Source: Mortierella alpina
Taxonomy: Eukaryota > Mortierellomycota > Mortierellomycetes > Mortierellales > Mortierellaceae
Reading direction: 5' to 3'
Assembly: GCA_029449245.1 (NCBI GenBank)
Contig: JANATF010000021.1
Span: 292,533-356,532, forward strand
DNA: 64,000 nucleotides
The notes below the pieces were generated by a model, which ran no database searches, was not told where the DNA came from, and saw only the letters and a list, made by a program, of their open reading frames with translations. Below, piece after piece: positions 43,485 through 54,869 of the stretch (the stretch's first letter is position 1; each line of letters opens with the position of its first letter). Both the position numbers and the translations under genes were made by a program.

Positions 43485-45102
43485 TACAGTCGAATCTGGT
43501 TTTTCGGCATGCTCCTCACTGAAAATCATGCCGATATTTTTTTTGGACGAATGAATTGATTTGTATTCAAAAGGGAGAGAGCGCCGCCAATCGATGACGC
43601 CGCTCCTCATTTTTTGTTGGGTCATCCATCCTCATTTGACTTTGAAGGCGAACGAGAACAGCCTCACCATGCGTCTCATGCCCTCATTCCCCCTCATTCC
43701 TGTCAACCACCTTTGCCTTTTCACTCTCCAGACACCTCCAGGATGCCCAAAGAACCCATCCAACGGTTGCTAAAACCGTTCAACAAGAAAACAACAACGC
43801 TACGTCCTCCTACCACTCCCACTCGACGGTACACCAAAGCGGAACTGGAGGAAATGAGACGTGCTCGTCAAATACGATATGACGAACTCTTGAAAAGCGC
43901 CAGGTCTGGCGATCTGACTCCGCCTCTAGTGCTTCCAACCGCCGACAAGTTTGAGGTGCCTATGGTCAAGGTCTGCTCCACCCTGCGCGAGAAAATCGAA
44001 TACCTGGATATATACCACTACCTGAAAGCCCGCCAGGACGATATTCGCACCAAGATCTCTTACAATAACTTTGGGTCTTTGATTGGCGGTCACCTTCCAC
44101 CCTCAACTCTTTGCCGTATGCTAAGGGAAGAGGATAGACTACGGGCCGCCATGAAAACTTTGCCCGATGGCGCCCACTATATTGTCAATCGCAAGCTCGT
44201 CATGCTGGAGCAGGTCCTTTGTCGCTGGTTGGAGGACCAAAGGAAACAGAACACGCCTGTTAACGGCAAAATGCTGAAGAAGGCTGCAACCGTCACGTAT
44301 ACAGTCCTTGAGGAGTGTCATGCACCTCACGTCGACAGACCTTACACCATGCCTTCATTCTCGGCTTCTTGGTTTGATGCCTTCAAGAAACGCTATCGAA
44401 TTTCGTATTGTCAGCTGCATGGGGAAGCAGGCTCTGTGGATCTGGCAGCAATTGAACCCGAGCTCGTGGAAATCCGTGCGCTTACTTCCCTATTCCATCC
44501 GAGGAACATCGTCAACTGTGATGAAACTGGCTTCTATTTGAAAGAGTTGGCCGACAAGTCTTATACGACCAATTCGACAAGTGGTGCCAAGGCCAATAGG
44601 AGCTCGCGCGTTTCTATCCTATTCTGCATCAATGCAGATGGCTCGTCTCTCGCCTTGGCGGACACTATCGATGCGTTCAAGCCTTTGGTAATCGGTAAGG
44701 CACACTTCAGCTCGTATGCCGCGCTATTATGGACTTTTCTTGACGCAGGTCCCTTGCGCTTTACTTGATAGCCACATCTCATGCACGAGGGGTTGATAAG
44801 GATGCTCAGGCTCGAATGGTTGTCAGGACCTCTGACAAAGGATGGATGACTGGAGAGGTTTTCATGGAATGGTTACAGAAATTTGACGACCAGCTCTCGG
44901 TACCTACTCTTCTCCTTCTCGACTCATGCCCTGCGCACAACAATATCGACCTGCGAGATTCAACAAACAATATCCCTTGGAAGCACCTCCACATCCGACG
45001 GTTACCAAAAAACTCTACCTCAGTAACGCAGCCTCTTGATGCCGGCGTTATCAGTGTTTTCAAAAGGGCATTTCTGGAATTACTGAGCCAGGAAACACAC
45101 CT
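43485..45102 (+). mobile_element. pogo-like DNA transposon, right end lost
   Basis: The left terminus CAGTCGAATCTGGTTTTTCG starts directly after a TA dinucleotide (43485-43486), as expected for pogo/Fot insertions. The matching right terminus was not found, because an LTR-like repeat interrupts the element at 45103 and unrelated sequence follows it. Confidence 0.6.
43743..45102 (+). pseudogene. pogo/CENP-B-type DDE transposase, C-terminally truncated
   Basis: The ATG at 43743 starts MPKEPIQRL. Exon 1 (43743-44694) carries helix-turn-helix regions: ISYNNFGSLIGGHLPPSTLCRML, then the CENP-B-type domain LEQVLCRWLEDQRKQNTPVNGKML, FSASWFDAFKKRYRI. The DDE core starts at NCDETGFYLKEL. A 77-bp intron (44695-44771, GTAAGG...GATAG) restores the frame into exon 2, which carries GWMTGEVFMEWLQKFD, LLLDSCPAHNN and LPKNSTSVTQPLDAGVISVFK. 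The coding frame is cut at 45103 by an LTR-like repeat, so the last DDE-adjacent region and tail are missing. Apart from that the catalytic part looks well preserved, so truncation is probably recent. Confidence 0.8.
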
Positions 45103-45345
45103 TGCAACAAGAGGAGGTCAGGGTATGTAGGTTATGTGTATCTTTAAATAAGGTAGGCAAAGTCTGGTCTTCCTACAGAGGAAGGTAGCGTCTATTTATC
45201 TATGTCTGTGAGGGCCCGAGCAAGGTCGCGTTCCAGTCTCTTACGGCTTGGCGTTATCCTTGTTCTGGTCTCTAACGATGCGCCCACAACTCCTGTTACA
45301 CTCTTGGAGGCATAGTACTTTGTGTAACGGATCTGTACTATTGCA
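45103..45345 (-). mobile_element. solo-LTR-like repeat, copy 1
   Basis: A 243-bp repeat bounded by TGCAA...TTGCA. It is present in inverted orientation to a near-identical copy at 55701-55941 and a diverged split copy at 48961/55054-55243. TG...CA ends and length suggest a solo LTR, but no target duplication is visible. It disrupts the pogo transposase gene. Confidence 0.65.
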
Positions 45346-45549
45346 TCCCGCCAAGGAACCCGAATTCACCAATCGAACATCCACAGGTTTCATTTTCCGA
45401 ACACAGTCTTTCACCTTCAGAGGAAGGTCGGCAGAGCCTTGAGGAAGACAATACCATGGTAGCGTATTCATGTTACTAAGAGCATATAACGAATCCTTAT
45501 TGTAATGCTCTTGCTCATATTCATAAACATTGTGCCTTTCCTTCCTATG

Positions 45550-48500
45550 AAGATCACATCAGTTGGTCCCTCAGATTGTACTTCAAGTGTGCCCAGCGCC
45601 TTAAACGACTATGTCCATGAATCCTGTGATGAATACCCAAATGGCGATGTGATAATTGACCGTCGCGTCGACAAGAAGATCTCTACCTACGCTGCCACTA
45701 GCGTTGGGTGGGCAATGAATCCTTACTCACACGGCGACAGGAAATCTGACCGCAGAGTCTATTACAAACTCTGCGTGGGCGTGTATCAATGTCCCAAGTG
45801 CCGGTTCGTTCAAAGGCCTTCCTTGCCGGACAAGAAACGCAAAAATGCACTCCCAAAGCCTGCAAAACTCCAGTGTCCAACACACGGATCTTTAATACAT
45901 GTAACTTGTGAGGCGTCCATGCGCATAGAACTTGACGAACTGGAAAAGGAGTGGTCTATCCGCATCTTCCACTCGGGATTTCACAAGCATGCCATCCCCC
46001 ATGCATGTCGTCCAAGCCTCAACAGCAGGATGGAATTTGAGACAATGGTCAGAACTGCTCCAGAAGTGCATCCCAAGCAGCTTGTAAATGGGACCATGAC
46101 ACGAAGACCCGCTAGCGACATTCATTCATTATATGCGAACAAGGATAGGGTCGGATATGAACGTTCAAAGATACTCAAAGGCACGTCAATCACCTCTACT
46201 TTCTCATCCATGGCAGCATTCGAACAGGAGCATAACATAAGCATGATACGATCCTCCAGCATCAGCAATCACAATGGTCACATAACCATTCAAACGGAGT
46301 TCATGAAGCAGCAAACAGCCGCGGTCCAGACCTGCATGCAGAGCGACTCGGTACACGGATTTATCATAGACGACCACTACAGCGACGTCAATCTTACCTT
46401 TACTTCGGCATTTTGTCCCGTCATACAGAGGACAGTGCCATTGGTGGTTTCAATTATGCTCGGCAAGACGCAGGTCCACTATCAGGCGCATTTCATGGTT
46501 CTCTTCCAGGCTCTACCGTACAAGACATGGCAAGAATTCGCTGAGCTCTTTCCAGGGATGACTTGTGATTTTTCTGACGCGGAACGCATTGGTTTCGAGC
46601 TGGCACTACGCGCGCACTATAATGTCCCAGAAGATGAGGAGATTCAACTAGAAAATCACTACAGATTTTGCGAGGTGCATTTCAAGCGTTCCCTCACCAG
46701 GGTTAGGCGGAACGGTGCCGTGGTGCTCATGCCAAGGAGATGCAGTTTTACAACAGCGCCTTGAAACTACTTGATCCCCAGCACGATGGCGATACATTTG
46801 ACTCCCTTGTCTCTCGACTGCGGCAGGAATATGGGAAGGCGAATAGGTGGTTGGATTGGTACCTTACGCCATCCAGGGGAAAACATATCTTTCCTGCAAA
46901 GGCCACTGGGGACTTCTCCAATCTTGACAGAGACACAAATGCACAGGAGAGTCTTGGAGGCGACTTTCAGAGATGCGCGACCAAGCGTAAAATGTCGATT
47001 ACGGAAACGTTTGAGTACTCGTACATTTATCTGCAGGGTATAGTGAGAGATCATGACTTCGAATCGCAGGGAAAGGCAGTACGCTACCGGCGTGGCAAAA
47101 AAACCAAGGCGTTTCATAACGACGGACGAGCACCCGATACCACTAAAGCGCTTCTTCGACAGGCTGTTGCCGTAAAACCAAAAGCATCTCTCAGTCGACC
47201 TTCTGCGGGAAGACCAAAAGGCAGTCGCAACAAGGTCCCAAAACTCGGAAGCGATGTTGATTGGAATACGTTTGGCATTCCATGGGGTGTCTCTTACGAT
47301 GGTTTCACCGCCCAAAACACATGCCCTTTGGACACGCCTCTAATGTCGTGGCACCTTCTCTGTCGATACGATGACGCGTCGCTGCCAGAGGAGGTCCAGA
47401 AGACAGATGTTGGCATCGCTTTATCCAGCGTCTTGAGTGAGATATCGAGTGAAAGATATGATAGAGCACGTTGGCTGTGGTGCACTCGAGTCCTTCATCT
47501 GGCCGAGACGGGAAAAAACCATGATCTTTGGGGTTCAGTGGAGGATATGTTTGTGGGATGCATGCCCAACCTCACCCGCCTGTCTGCTACCTTCTCGTCT
47601 GACTGTTCGTCCCCTCATTGTCCACAACCTCACAAGACGGTGGAATCAGATCTCCATTCATGGTCCACAGAATCGCCACGGCATCTCACGCAGGAAAACT
47701 TTAACGACTCACTGATTCCTGACGATACCATTTGCACAGTACGCGTCGACGATGAAACGGTTTTGAAGCATGGTTCGGACGAAGCATTTCGGTATCAGCC
47801 CGTTAATAATGTTGAGACTGACAGCATAGACTCAGGATGGTATGCTTGTCCTGGCAATCGCAGGTACGAAAGGATGCATTTTTCGAATTTGCCCTATCTA
47901 TTGGTCATGGACTGTCTGCTGGGATGGAACAAACATCAAGGCCCAGTCCTGTGTCCGACTAAAGTATTGACGATTGATGATACTGAGTACCACCTTGCTG
48001 CAATCATATACGGGAATGGAGGCCACTTTTGCTGTACAACGATGGTCAAAGGCGGCATGCTGTTTTATGACGGGATGAAACAGCGAAAGCTGCAATGGCT
48101 GATGTCCAATAAAAAGGAAATGGAGCCGCCAGCCGGATATCAGATGAGCCAGATCTGGTACTTGAAAAACAGTGTGAAAGCTGCTCCACCAGTTCAACAA
48201 TCATCCCCAACCGGCTTATCTAGGAGCGTGGCCCCTGCCACTTTGTTGCTTCCTCTTGCCGTTATGGAGGCAAGAGATAACAAAGAGCACTCAAGATCAA
48301 ACGACGGGGGCTCTGGATTGAAAGACAGTCAAGTTGCTACCAGGGACCTTGAAGTCGCCGAGAGTAGGTCTCGGCGAAAGCGCCGGTATCCGATGGGGAT
48401 ATCTTTGGGCGTGGTTGCTCGGAATGGTAGGGTGCCAATATGTGCGGGATGTGCGCAGACAATCAAACGAGGATCTCAGCGCCTGTTGCTCACAGTGACT

Positions 48501-48758
48501 GTAAATGAGGCCAAGTTCTGGACTACCACATCGTCCTTTCATGTCGAGGAGGATTGTATTAAAGACATGGATTGGAGGTACCAGGAAGAGGCAAGGACTC
48601 TAGTTTCACCTTTTACCGATCTTCCCGACCAACCGCGCCGATACGATTTGCACAAATCTTCGAAGCAACAGCCTGGTCGGAGAAATGCTTTGAGGGAGCT
48701 CTCATCTTCTCTGGGTCCAGCTTGGATTCACTCGACTTCGTCCAGGAAAAGATGTTGA
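45550..48758 (+). pseudogene. Mutator-like transposase with C-terminal deubiquitinase-like domain, one frameshift
   Basis: The first part (45550-46764) has a zinc-finger-like region resembling the WRKY-GCM1 type (C-X2-C in YQCPKCRF, then HKHAIPHACRPS) and the MULE catalytic core: DSVHGFIIDDHYSD, and MTCDFSDAERIGFELALR with the second acidic residue. The reading frame shifts by one base near 46725. The second part (46740-48758) continues with the third acidic region (TNAQESLGGDFQRCATKRKMS), an AT-hook-like GRPKGSRNK, and then a peptidase-like domain: NTCPLDTPLMSWHLL (Cys box), a C-X4-C pair (SDCSSPHCPQPH), LPYLLVMDC, and YHLAAIIYGNGGHFCCT...LFYDG (His and Asp box). The box order matches ubiquitin- or SUMO-specific proteases of the USP/USPL1 type. 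A tail with CAGC and HVEEDCIKD cysteines follows. A short intron instead of a frameshift cannot be excluded. Terminal inverted repeats were not found. Confidence 0.7.
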
Positions 48759-48846
48759 ACAGATAGCGGCCAAAAAAAAAAAAAAAATGCAAGGAAATCG
48801 TGTGAAGTCGTGTGTTCTATTCGCATATATGCAAATACAAAAATCC

Positions 48847-48897
48847 AAAAAAGTCGTGTGTCACGAGTCGTGTGCCAGTCGTGCACACGACTTTTTT
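48847..48897. repeat. perfect 14-bp hairpin with GTCGTGTG motifs
   Basis: AAAAAAGTCGTGTG (48847-48860) is followed by its reverse complement at 48884-48897. GTCGTGTG recurs four to five times between 48802 and 48890. It may be subterminal sequence of the Mutator-like element just upstream. Confidence 0.8.
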
Positions 48898-48960
48898 GTA
48901 TGACCCATTGTGTTGTGTCGTCATATTTTCTTTATTAAGGGGTAGTGCTCCGCAGAGCCT

Positions 48961-48980
48961 TGCAAATCCGTGTCTGCTCC
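48961..48980 (+). mobile_element. left piece of LTR-like repeat copy 3
   Basis: TGCAAATCCG...CTCC resembles the start of copies 1 and 2 with a deletion. Together with 55054-55243 it forms one diverged copy that was split by insertion of the 6.06-kb gypsy element. Confidence 0.5.
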
Positions 48981-48985
48981 AAGGC

Positions 48986-49164
48986 TGTAGCGGTTAGAGG
49001 AAAAGACACAGTTACTAGGAGCTGTCAAGTAACGAGAACGGAGTGAAGAAAGATGTAATCAAATGTCTCCTGTGGACGTGGGCATTAAAGGACACGTCCA
49101 CACTAATCTTCGCTAACTAAAAATATTAAGGGTAAGTCTATGCTAGGACGGTCAATCCGGCACA
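48986..49164 (-). repeat. 3' LTR of the gypsy element
   Basis: The 3' copy relative to the minus-strand genes. Its 10-bp GTGGACGTGG/CCACGTCCAC-type inverted repeat lies near 49073-49103. Confidence 0.95.
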
Positions 49165-49560
49165 GAAGCCCCCGGCCAAGTTTCGTAGCACAGCTGGGAG
49201 CGAGTTGGGATATATGGTAGGAAAAATGATAAAAACCTCCATGAGAAGTCAAGGGTATAAGCCTATGATATCGGTGTCTAACCGCTAGATGGATATTGAA
49301 GAAGTGAATGGTCGAGAAAAAATATATAAAAACTCGAGATGTTGATGAAGTGATGAGGAAAAATATAAAACCTCTTGGAAATAAGTTGTCAGTCGAGGGC
49401 AGTAGTTAGAGCTTCGAAGGGAAATGGAATGGGATAAAAATTGCAAAAACCCATATATGATGAGAGGAAAACGTTCAAGCAACGGATGCTGCAAGCGTGC
49501 AAAAACCTCTGAAGGCGGTAGAGCCCTTGAATAGGAAGTGGAATTGGCTTGCTGCATCTG

Positions 49561-52500
49561 CTATTTTGAAGCAGACACACTCTGTCTTGTGGATACCTTG
49601 GAAGTCGGTTTCTGAGATGAGGGCTTGATCTGTTTCAGTGAACGATGATAGCGAGTCATCAAGTTTTTGGAATCGAAGTGCTCGGCAAGGATTTCACTGT
49701 TTTCAGAGTCGTCGTATCCTTTCCATTTCACCAAGTAGAGCGTCTTCCCCCCCGGAGCTGTACGATGACTGATAATGCGTTCCACTTCATAAGACGTGTC
49801 AGATGCGTCTTGAGGAAGATCGGGACGAGCAGCAATTTTCAGCTGCTCGGGTGCATTGTTGCGGGCAAGCACACGGGACATGGCGTCACGAAGGATGTAA
49901 GTTCCATGGGATGTGCGCCGAACAACTTGATAAGGGCCATCATAGGGAGCATCAAGGGAACTGGTGGCCTCCATGTCACGAGCCATGACATAGGAACCAG
50001 AAGGGAACTCAGTAATTAGGTGAGAGCGATTGAATTTGTCCATCATGTCTTTCTGGGTGAGGGAGCTCTTGTCAGAGACAGCCGGAAAGACAATGGTGGT
50101 GAGGTAAGAGAGACGTTCTTCGAGACCTTGAGGAGATAAGAGATCAGACTGAATGTCTTTGGTCTCTTGGAGAGAACTGAAATCAGAGAGTGCTCGACCA
50201 TAGAAGAGAGAGTATGGGGCAGAGCTGTGAAGACCAGCAATTCTAGTGTTAAGCTGGAGCTGTACTTTGGGAAGATAGAGATCCCAATCAAGTACTTTGC
50301 TATCGAGGACTTTTGGCAGAAGATCTTTGACAGAGCGAACTGAGCGTTCGGCGACCCCGTTGCCTCGTGGATGGTAAGGAGTAGTGAGACGATGCTCAAT
50401 TTGAAGAATTGAGAGGACATTTTTGAGAAGAGCATTAGAAAATTCAGAGCCATTATCAGACTGAAAAATCTTGGGAGGTCCAATGTCAGCAAAGAGTTGG
50501 AAAAGTTCAGCAGCGATAATGCCAGCCTCTTTTGAGCGAATAGCTCGGAGAAAGACAAATCGAGAGCAAACATCAACTACAAGAAGGGCATAGTTGTTTT
50601 GACGAGTGCTCAAGGGAAATTGGGCGAGGTCCATAGCAAGGTGTTCACCTGGAAGGTTGGCATGAACAGCCTTGAGAGGATGATAGCCACGGCGAGCAAT
50701 GTTGAAATACTGACAGGAGGAGCATTGACGGATGAACTGAAGACAAGCGTCCTTAAGTTTGGGCCATGTGATGCCACGTAGGTGCAATGCATTGACCATA
50801 GCGTTGGCACCAAGGTGAGCGGTCTCGTGAATATTTTTGAGAATAGCTTGACGCTCAGACTCTGGAGGAGTAATCATCTCTTTGTCAGGAGTCTGGGGTT
50901 GATGAATGTATGGAGCCTTGGGGTCAATAGGCAAATCGAGGATTTGGTTGGCAAGGTCTTTGATTTGACAACCAATTCAGGAGATGAAGGTGTAGAGAAA
51001 GTATGAAAGCCGCTGCGAGTGGAAACAGCTGCCTTGCGACGTTTGTCGCGGTGAACTAGAGGGTCTGGGTCTGGAGAAGCCCAAAGTTCAGAAGGAAATG
51101 CCCGGGAAAGAGCATCAGGAATGATGTTGAGTAAACCAGGACGATAAACACACTTGAAATCATAGCTCAGAATGGTTTCTGTCCAATTGGCAATGGTAGC
51201 TGGAAGATCAGCTTCTGTCTTAATGAAGGTAAGTGGTTTGTGATCTGTATAGAGAGTGAATGGACGACCCCACAAATAGTAATGAAACTTTTTGAGGGCA
51301 AATACGATGCCAAGGAGCTCTTTCTTGTAAGCGGGATAGTTGCGCTCATGCTTTTTGAGCGAACGAGCCATGAAAGAGATGTAGTGAACAACAGACTCAT
51401 CTTCAGGACCGTTGGGAAGTTGGTAGAGAACAGCACCAAGACCAAGGTTTGAAGCGTCAGTGGCAACGTAGAAAGGTTTGGAAAAATCTGGGAAATGAAG
51501 TACAGGCGCTTGTGAAATGAGATATTTAATCTGATTGAAGCATTCAAGCTGCAGATCCGAGAGAACAAAATGGCCTCTGCGGAAACGTAGCTCGTCCAAA
51601 GGCGCAGATAGCGTGCCATAGAGAGGGATGTACTCACGAAAATAATTAAACATACCAAGGTATCGTTGAACCATCTCCGCGTTAGTGGGAGGTGCCCAGG
51701 ATTTAATGTTCGCAATCTTTTGAGGCATGATGCGACGGCCATTGCGATCAATAATGAATCCAAGAAGGATCACTTCTGTGCAAAAGAAATGACACTTCTC
51801 GGGGTTGATAATGAGGTTGGCCTTTGTGAGGCGACTGATAACTTCTTGAACGTGCAAGGCGTGTTCCTCTTTGCTATTAGAGAAAATCACTATGTCATCA
51901 ACGTAAACGGCAACGAAGCCAAGTCTCCAAGAATGAGAGACATGCCTCGTTGGAAGATAGAGGTCATCGGTTTGAGACCAAAAGGAGCACGGGCAAACAT
52001 GAACTGTTTGTTTTTGTGCATAAATGCTGTGTAGGGCTGACTCTTCTTAGACAACGGAAGGCGGTGAAAAGCTTGCTTGAGGTCTAAAGTTGAGTAAAAC
52101 TTATGACCACCGCTTTTCTCCAATACATCTGTGATGAGAGGAAGAAGGAAATTGTCCGTGTCTTCAAGAAGAGAGTTGAGGTGACGAGGATCAAGACAGA
52201 CACGATGCTTTATGATGTTACCATCAAGGTCATGCCTTGCAGCTAGTGTGAGTTTGTTCATATGCTTAGTGCCTGGAGGGGCAGGAACAATAACTCCATC
52301 AGCTTCCCATTGATCAACTTGCTTGTCAACCTCTCCCTGCTGAGATTGAGAGAAGGGTCGATAAGAGCGTTGATAGACAGTAGCACCAGGGGCAACCTTA
52401 AGGTCTACAGTCATGAAGGGATGAGGGCAGAAACTAGACGGATCAATCTGAGCATTGTCGTCGAGATAGGGCTTCAGATCAGCGAGAAAGGCTTCACGAT

Positions 52501-53377
52501 CTGAAATGAATTTATCGGTGAGTTCCTCAGGAGGCCGATACTTAGCAAGAATGGCAGGCTTTTTGTCAGAGATAATAAAAAGATCTGGGACAGCAGCCTG
52601 ATGAAGTTCAAAGCCATGAATTTGAAAACCAAGCCTCGATATTAGATCAATGCCAAGGTAGCAATCATAATGATCGAGGGGCATAACATCAACGCGACTT
52701 TGAGCAGTGCGACCATTGCAGACGATGGAAACGTAGTCAATGGTAATGAGTGTAGGAATAGTGTGCTCTGGGTTGGCAAGAACAGTGACCTGATCTTGGA
52801 GAACACCAGTCTCAAGGCCGAGTTCTGCTGCGACATAGGGTGCAATAGTACTTGTAGTGCAGCCAGTGTCAAGGAGAGCCGTATATTCCATGTCATTGAT
52901 GAGTATAGGGATAATGATCCTTTTATCACCATCAGCAGCACCACGAAAGGCTGCCTTACGACGATGGGGAAAAGGGACAGGAGAAGGGTTATGAAAAAAT
53001 TGAGAGACAGCGGTAGAAAGTGATAGACTTTCAGAAGGTGATAAAACCTGAGAAGGTTCAGTAGCAACAGGACATGATGTAGCAAATGAGTAGCGAGAAG
53101 AATCATTAACGTCGTTGGTTATTTGATTGATTGCGTGAACGCTAGAATAATCATGTTCAGTGCCAAGAGAGTCATCCATAAGCACGTCCTCATCGTCAAT
53201 GTCAAAAAGAGCAGCACGCTTAACACCAGCAGCTTGGGTGATTGCAGCTTTCTTTCTGGAGGGTTGATAAGACGAGGACGAGGAAGTGGTGGTGACTGAG
53301 GAAGTGGAGGAAGAAGAAGGAGTACTCCTACGCTGAGGACAAGACTCTGACCAATGGGTCTTTGTCAACCACCCCAA
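49561..53377 (-). pseudogene. Ty3/gypsy Pol polyprotein: protease, RT, RNase H, integrase, chromodomain
   Basis: Domain order on the minus strand: aspartic protease (TALLDTGCTTSTIAPYVAAE, about 52880), reverse transcriptase (KHRVCLDPRHLN, FYSTLDLKQAFHRLPLS, APFGLKPMTSIFQRGMS), RNase H (FYVATDASNLGLGAVLYQLP, ALKKFHYYLWGRPF, YTDHKPL), integrase (HETAHLG...CSSCQYFN zinc finger, FQSDNGSEF, PYHPRGNGVAERSVRSVKD) and a C-terminal chromodomain (YEVERIISHR...LYLVKWKGYDDSENS). The frame is broken near 51900, right before the YVDD catalytic box of the reverse transcriptase, and again near 50960 between RNase H and integrase. The element therefore cannot make a full Pol as sequenced. Gag and Pol frames overlap by 13 bp. 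Confidence 0.92.
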
Positions 53378-54588
53378 GGATGAAAGCCTGTAAGAGGGCC
53401 TTGGATGTTGCGAATGAACGTTAGGATAACGGTGTACTCCTCTACATTATGAAGACGAGAGAACTTGGAAATGATAAGGTTCTGGGTGTTGCCAGGAACC
53501 GCTCGGAATAGGACGCCAATGAGGATGGCGTGAGGGATTGTGGCTTCCGAGTGGTGCTGGACAAGGCCAGAGGCAAGGAGTAGATTCTCAAAGCGACGAG
53601 CGAAAGATTCAGAGTCTTCTTGAGGGAGGGAGCGGAAAGTGAAGACCCTTTCGATAATATTGCCAGTAATCTCATGCAAACGAAAAGTTTCACGCATGGC
53701 GAGGACAACTTCATGCCAGGTACGGGCAGAAGCAGGCGCAATTTGATTCATGAGATCGTCAAAGCGCTGATCCAAGCGTTGCTCCAAATCAGCCTTGGTG
53801 AGGATTTGAGACATATAGCGGTAAGCAAGAATGTCAAAAAGGTCAGCCAATTTGTCGCGGTAAAACTTCTCAAAGCGATTGAGAAAGAGAAAAATGAGCT
53901 CCACAAGCTTGGCTTCAAAGTTTTCACGCTTTGCAGTCTTGAGCTTAGAAGTAAGTTCCAGGACAGGTTCGTCCTTGAACGAGGGAAGGACAAGGCGCTC
54001 ATAATCAACAGTGTGAGTGCCTTGAAAGACAGGAATGGATCCTTTGACCACAATGCGAACAAGGGCGCCGTGCTCCTTGTTAGAGTAGACAGGGGGCACG
54101 TTGCAAGCGTCTTGATAAATGATTGGAGGAAAGAGTTGCATTCCCGTGTTGGAGCTGGGATTAGAGTTTGAGGGAAAGAGGCGGCGATTGAGAGCTTGTT
54201 GGGCCTGTGCCAATTCACTCTCTGCCTGTGCAATGTTGCCTTTGAGAGCAGCAATAAGAACATTTCTCTCTTGTGTAAGTCTTTCTTTCTGGTCATGTGG
54301 TTGACCGTCAAGAATGAACTCAGAGTCGAGAAGAGTATCCTCAAATTGCTCTTGAAGGCGATGAAGAGTCCTCTCCTTGGTTGTAACCAAAGCTTGAAGG
54401 CGTGCGAGACGGTCTACGACGGGAGGATTATCAACATCCATTGACGTAGAACCAGCAAGCAGCTGAGCAAAGGAGGGAGCAGAAGTATTGACTTCTGGAG
54501 AAGAATTAACGTCTGGGGTAAGAGCCCCTGACAAAGGAGGTGAAGAAACAGAAGTTTCCGCGGTTAGGACCGTGGTCGCTTGTTCCAT
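53365..54588 (-). CDS. Ty3/gypsy Gag
   Basis: The capsid-forming Gag of the 6-kb element. The frame is open from 54816, but the first ATG is at 54588 (MEQATTVLTAETS), giving 407 aa. A spliced or non-ATG start in the upstream 76 codons is possible. It contains a coiled-coil-like stretch (LARLQALVTTKERTLHRLQEQ and ERLTQERNVLIAALKGNIAQAESELAQAQQ), then the retrotransposon Gag region (RFEKFYRDKLADLFDILAYR...RTWHEVVLAMRETFRLHE, SFARRFENLLLASGLV). No zinc knuckle is visible at the C-terminus. It ends just inside the start of Pol, implying a programmed shift or re-initiation. Confidence 0.85.
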   Translation of the reverse strand: MEQATTVLTAETSVSSPPLSGALTPDVNSSPEVNTSAPSFAQLLAGSTSMDVDNPPVVDRLARLQALVTTKERTLHRLQEQFEDTLLDSEFILDGQPHDQKERLTQERNVLIAALKGNIAQAESELAQAQQALNRRLFPSNSNPSSNTGMQLFPPIIYQDACNVPPVYSNKEHGALVRIVVKGSIPVFQGTHTVDYERLVLPSFKDEPVLELTSKLKTAKRENFEAKLVELIFLFLNRFEKFYRDKLADLFDILAYRYMSQILTKADLEQRLDQRFDDLMNQIAPASARTWHEVVLAMRETFRLHEITGNIIERVFTFRSLPQEDSESFARRFENLLLASGLVQHHSEATIPHAILIGVLFRAVPGNTQNLIISKFSRLHNVEEYTVILTFIRNIQGPLTGFHPWGG

Positions 54589-54869
54589 CGATGATACAAC
54601 TGGAGGAGTCTCTTGCGAGGTTCCAGAGGGTGCCCCAACTTGCGAGTCAGGAGCATGTGCGTGGGAGGAACGGGTAGATCGTTGCTTCCGGGATTTGTTG
54701 CCATTGCAAAGGAAAATAAGGCATAAAAATGAGGTAGTGAAAAATAGCGATAGAAGCGAGCTGAAAGAAGGAAAATCAGCGAATGTATGTATGGTTGAGG
54801 GTGTGATGAATATCAATTAGGATTGGAGAGACAACTGAACAAAGCAGCACAATTGTCGTTAAAAAAAAG

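Noticed and set aside
45241-45471. A 76-codon minus-strand frame after the pogo transposase
   Set aside because: It spans the junction of the LTR-like repeat and its flank, so it is a chimera rather than a gene.
53365-53377. Gag-Pol overlap as proof of programmed frameshifting in the young gypsy element
   Set aside because: The overlap is real, but with other frameshifts nearby in Pol it may also be a mutation, so it was only noted under Gag.
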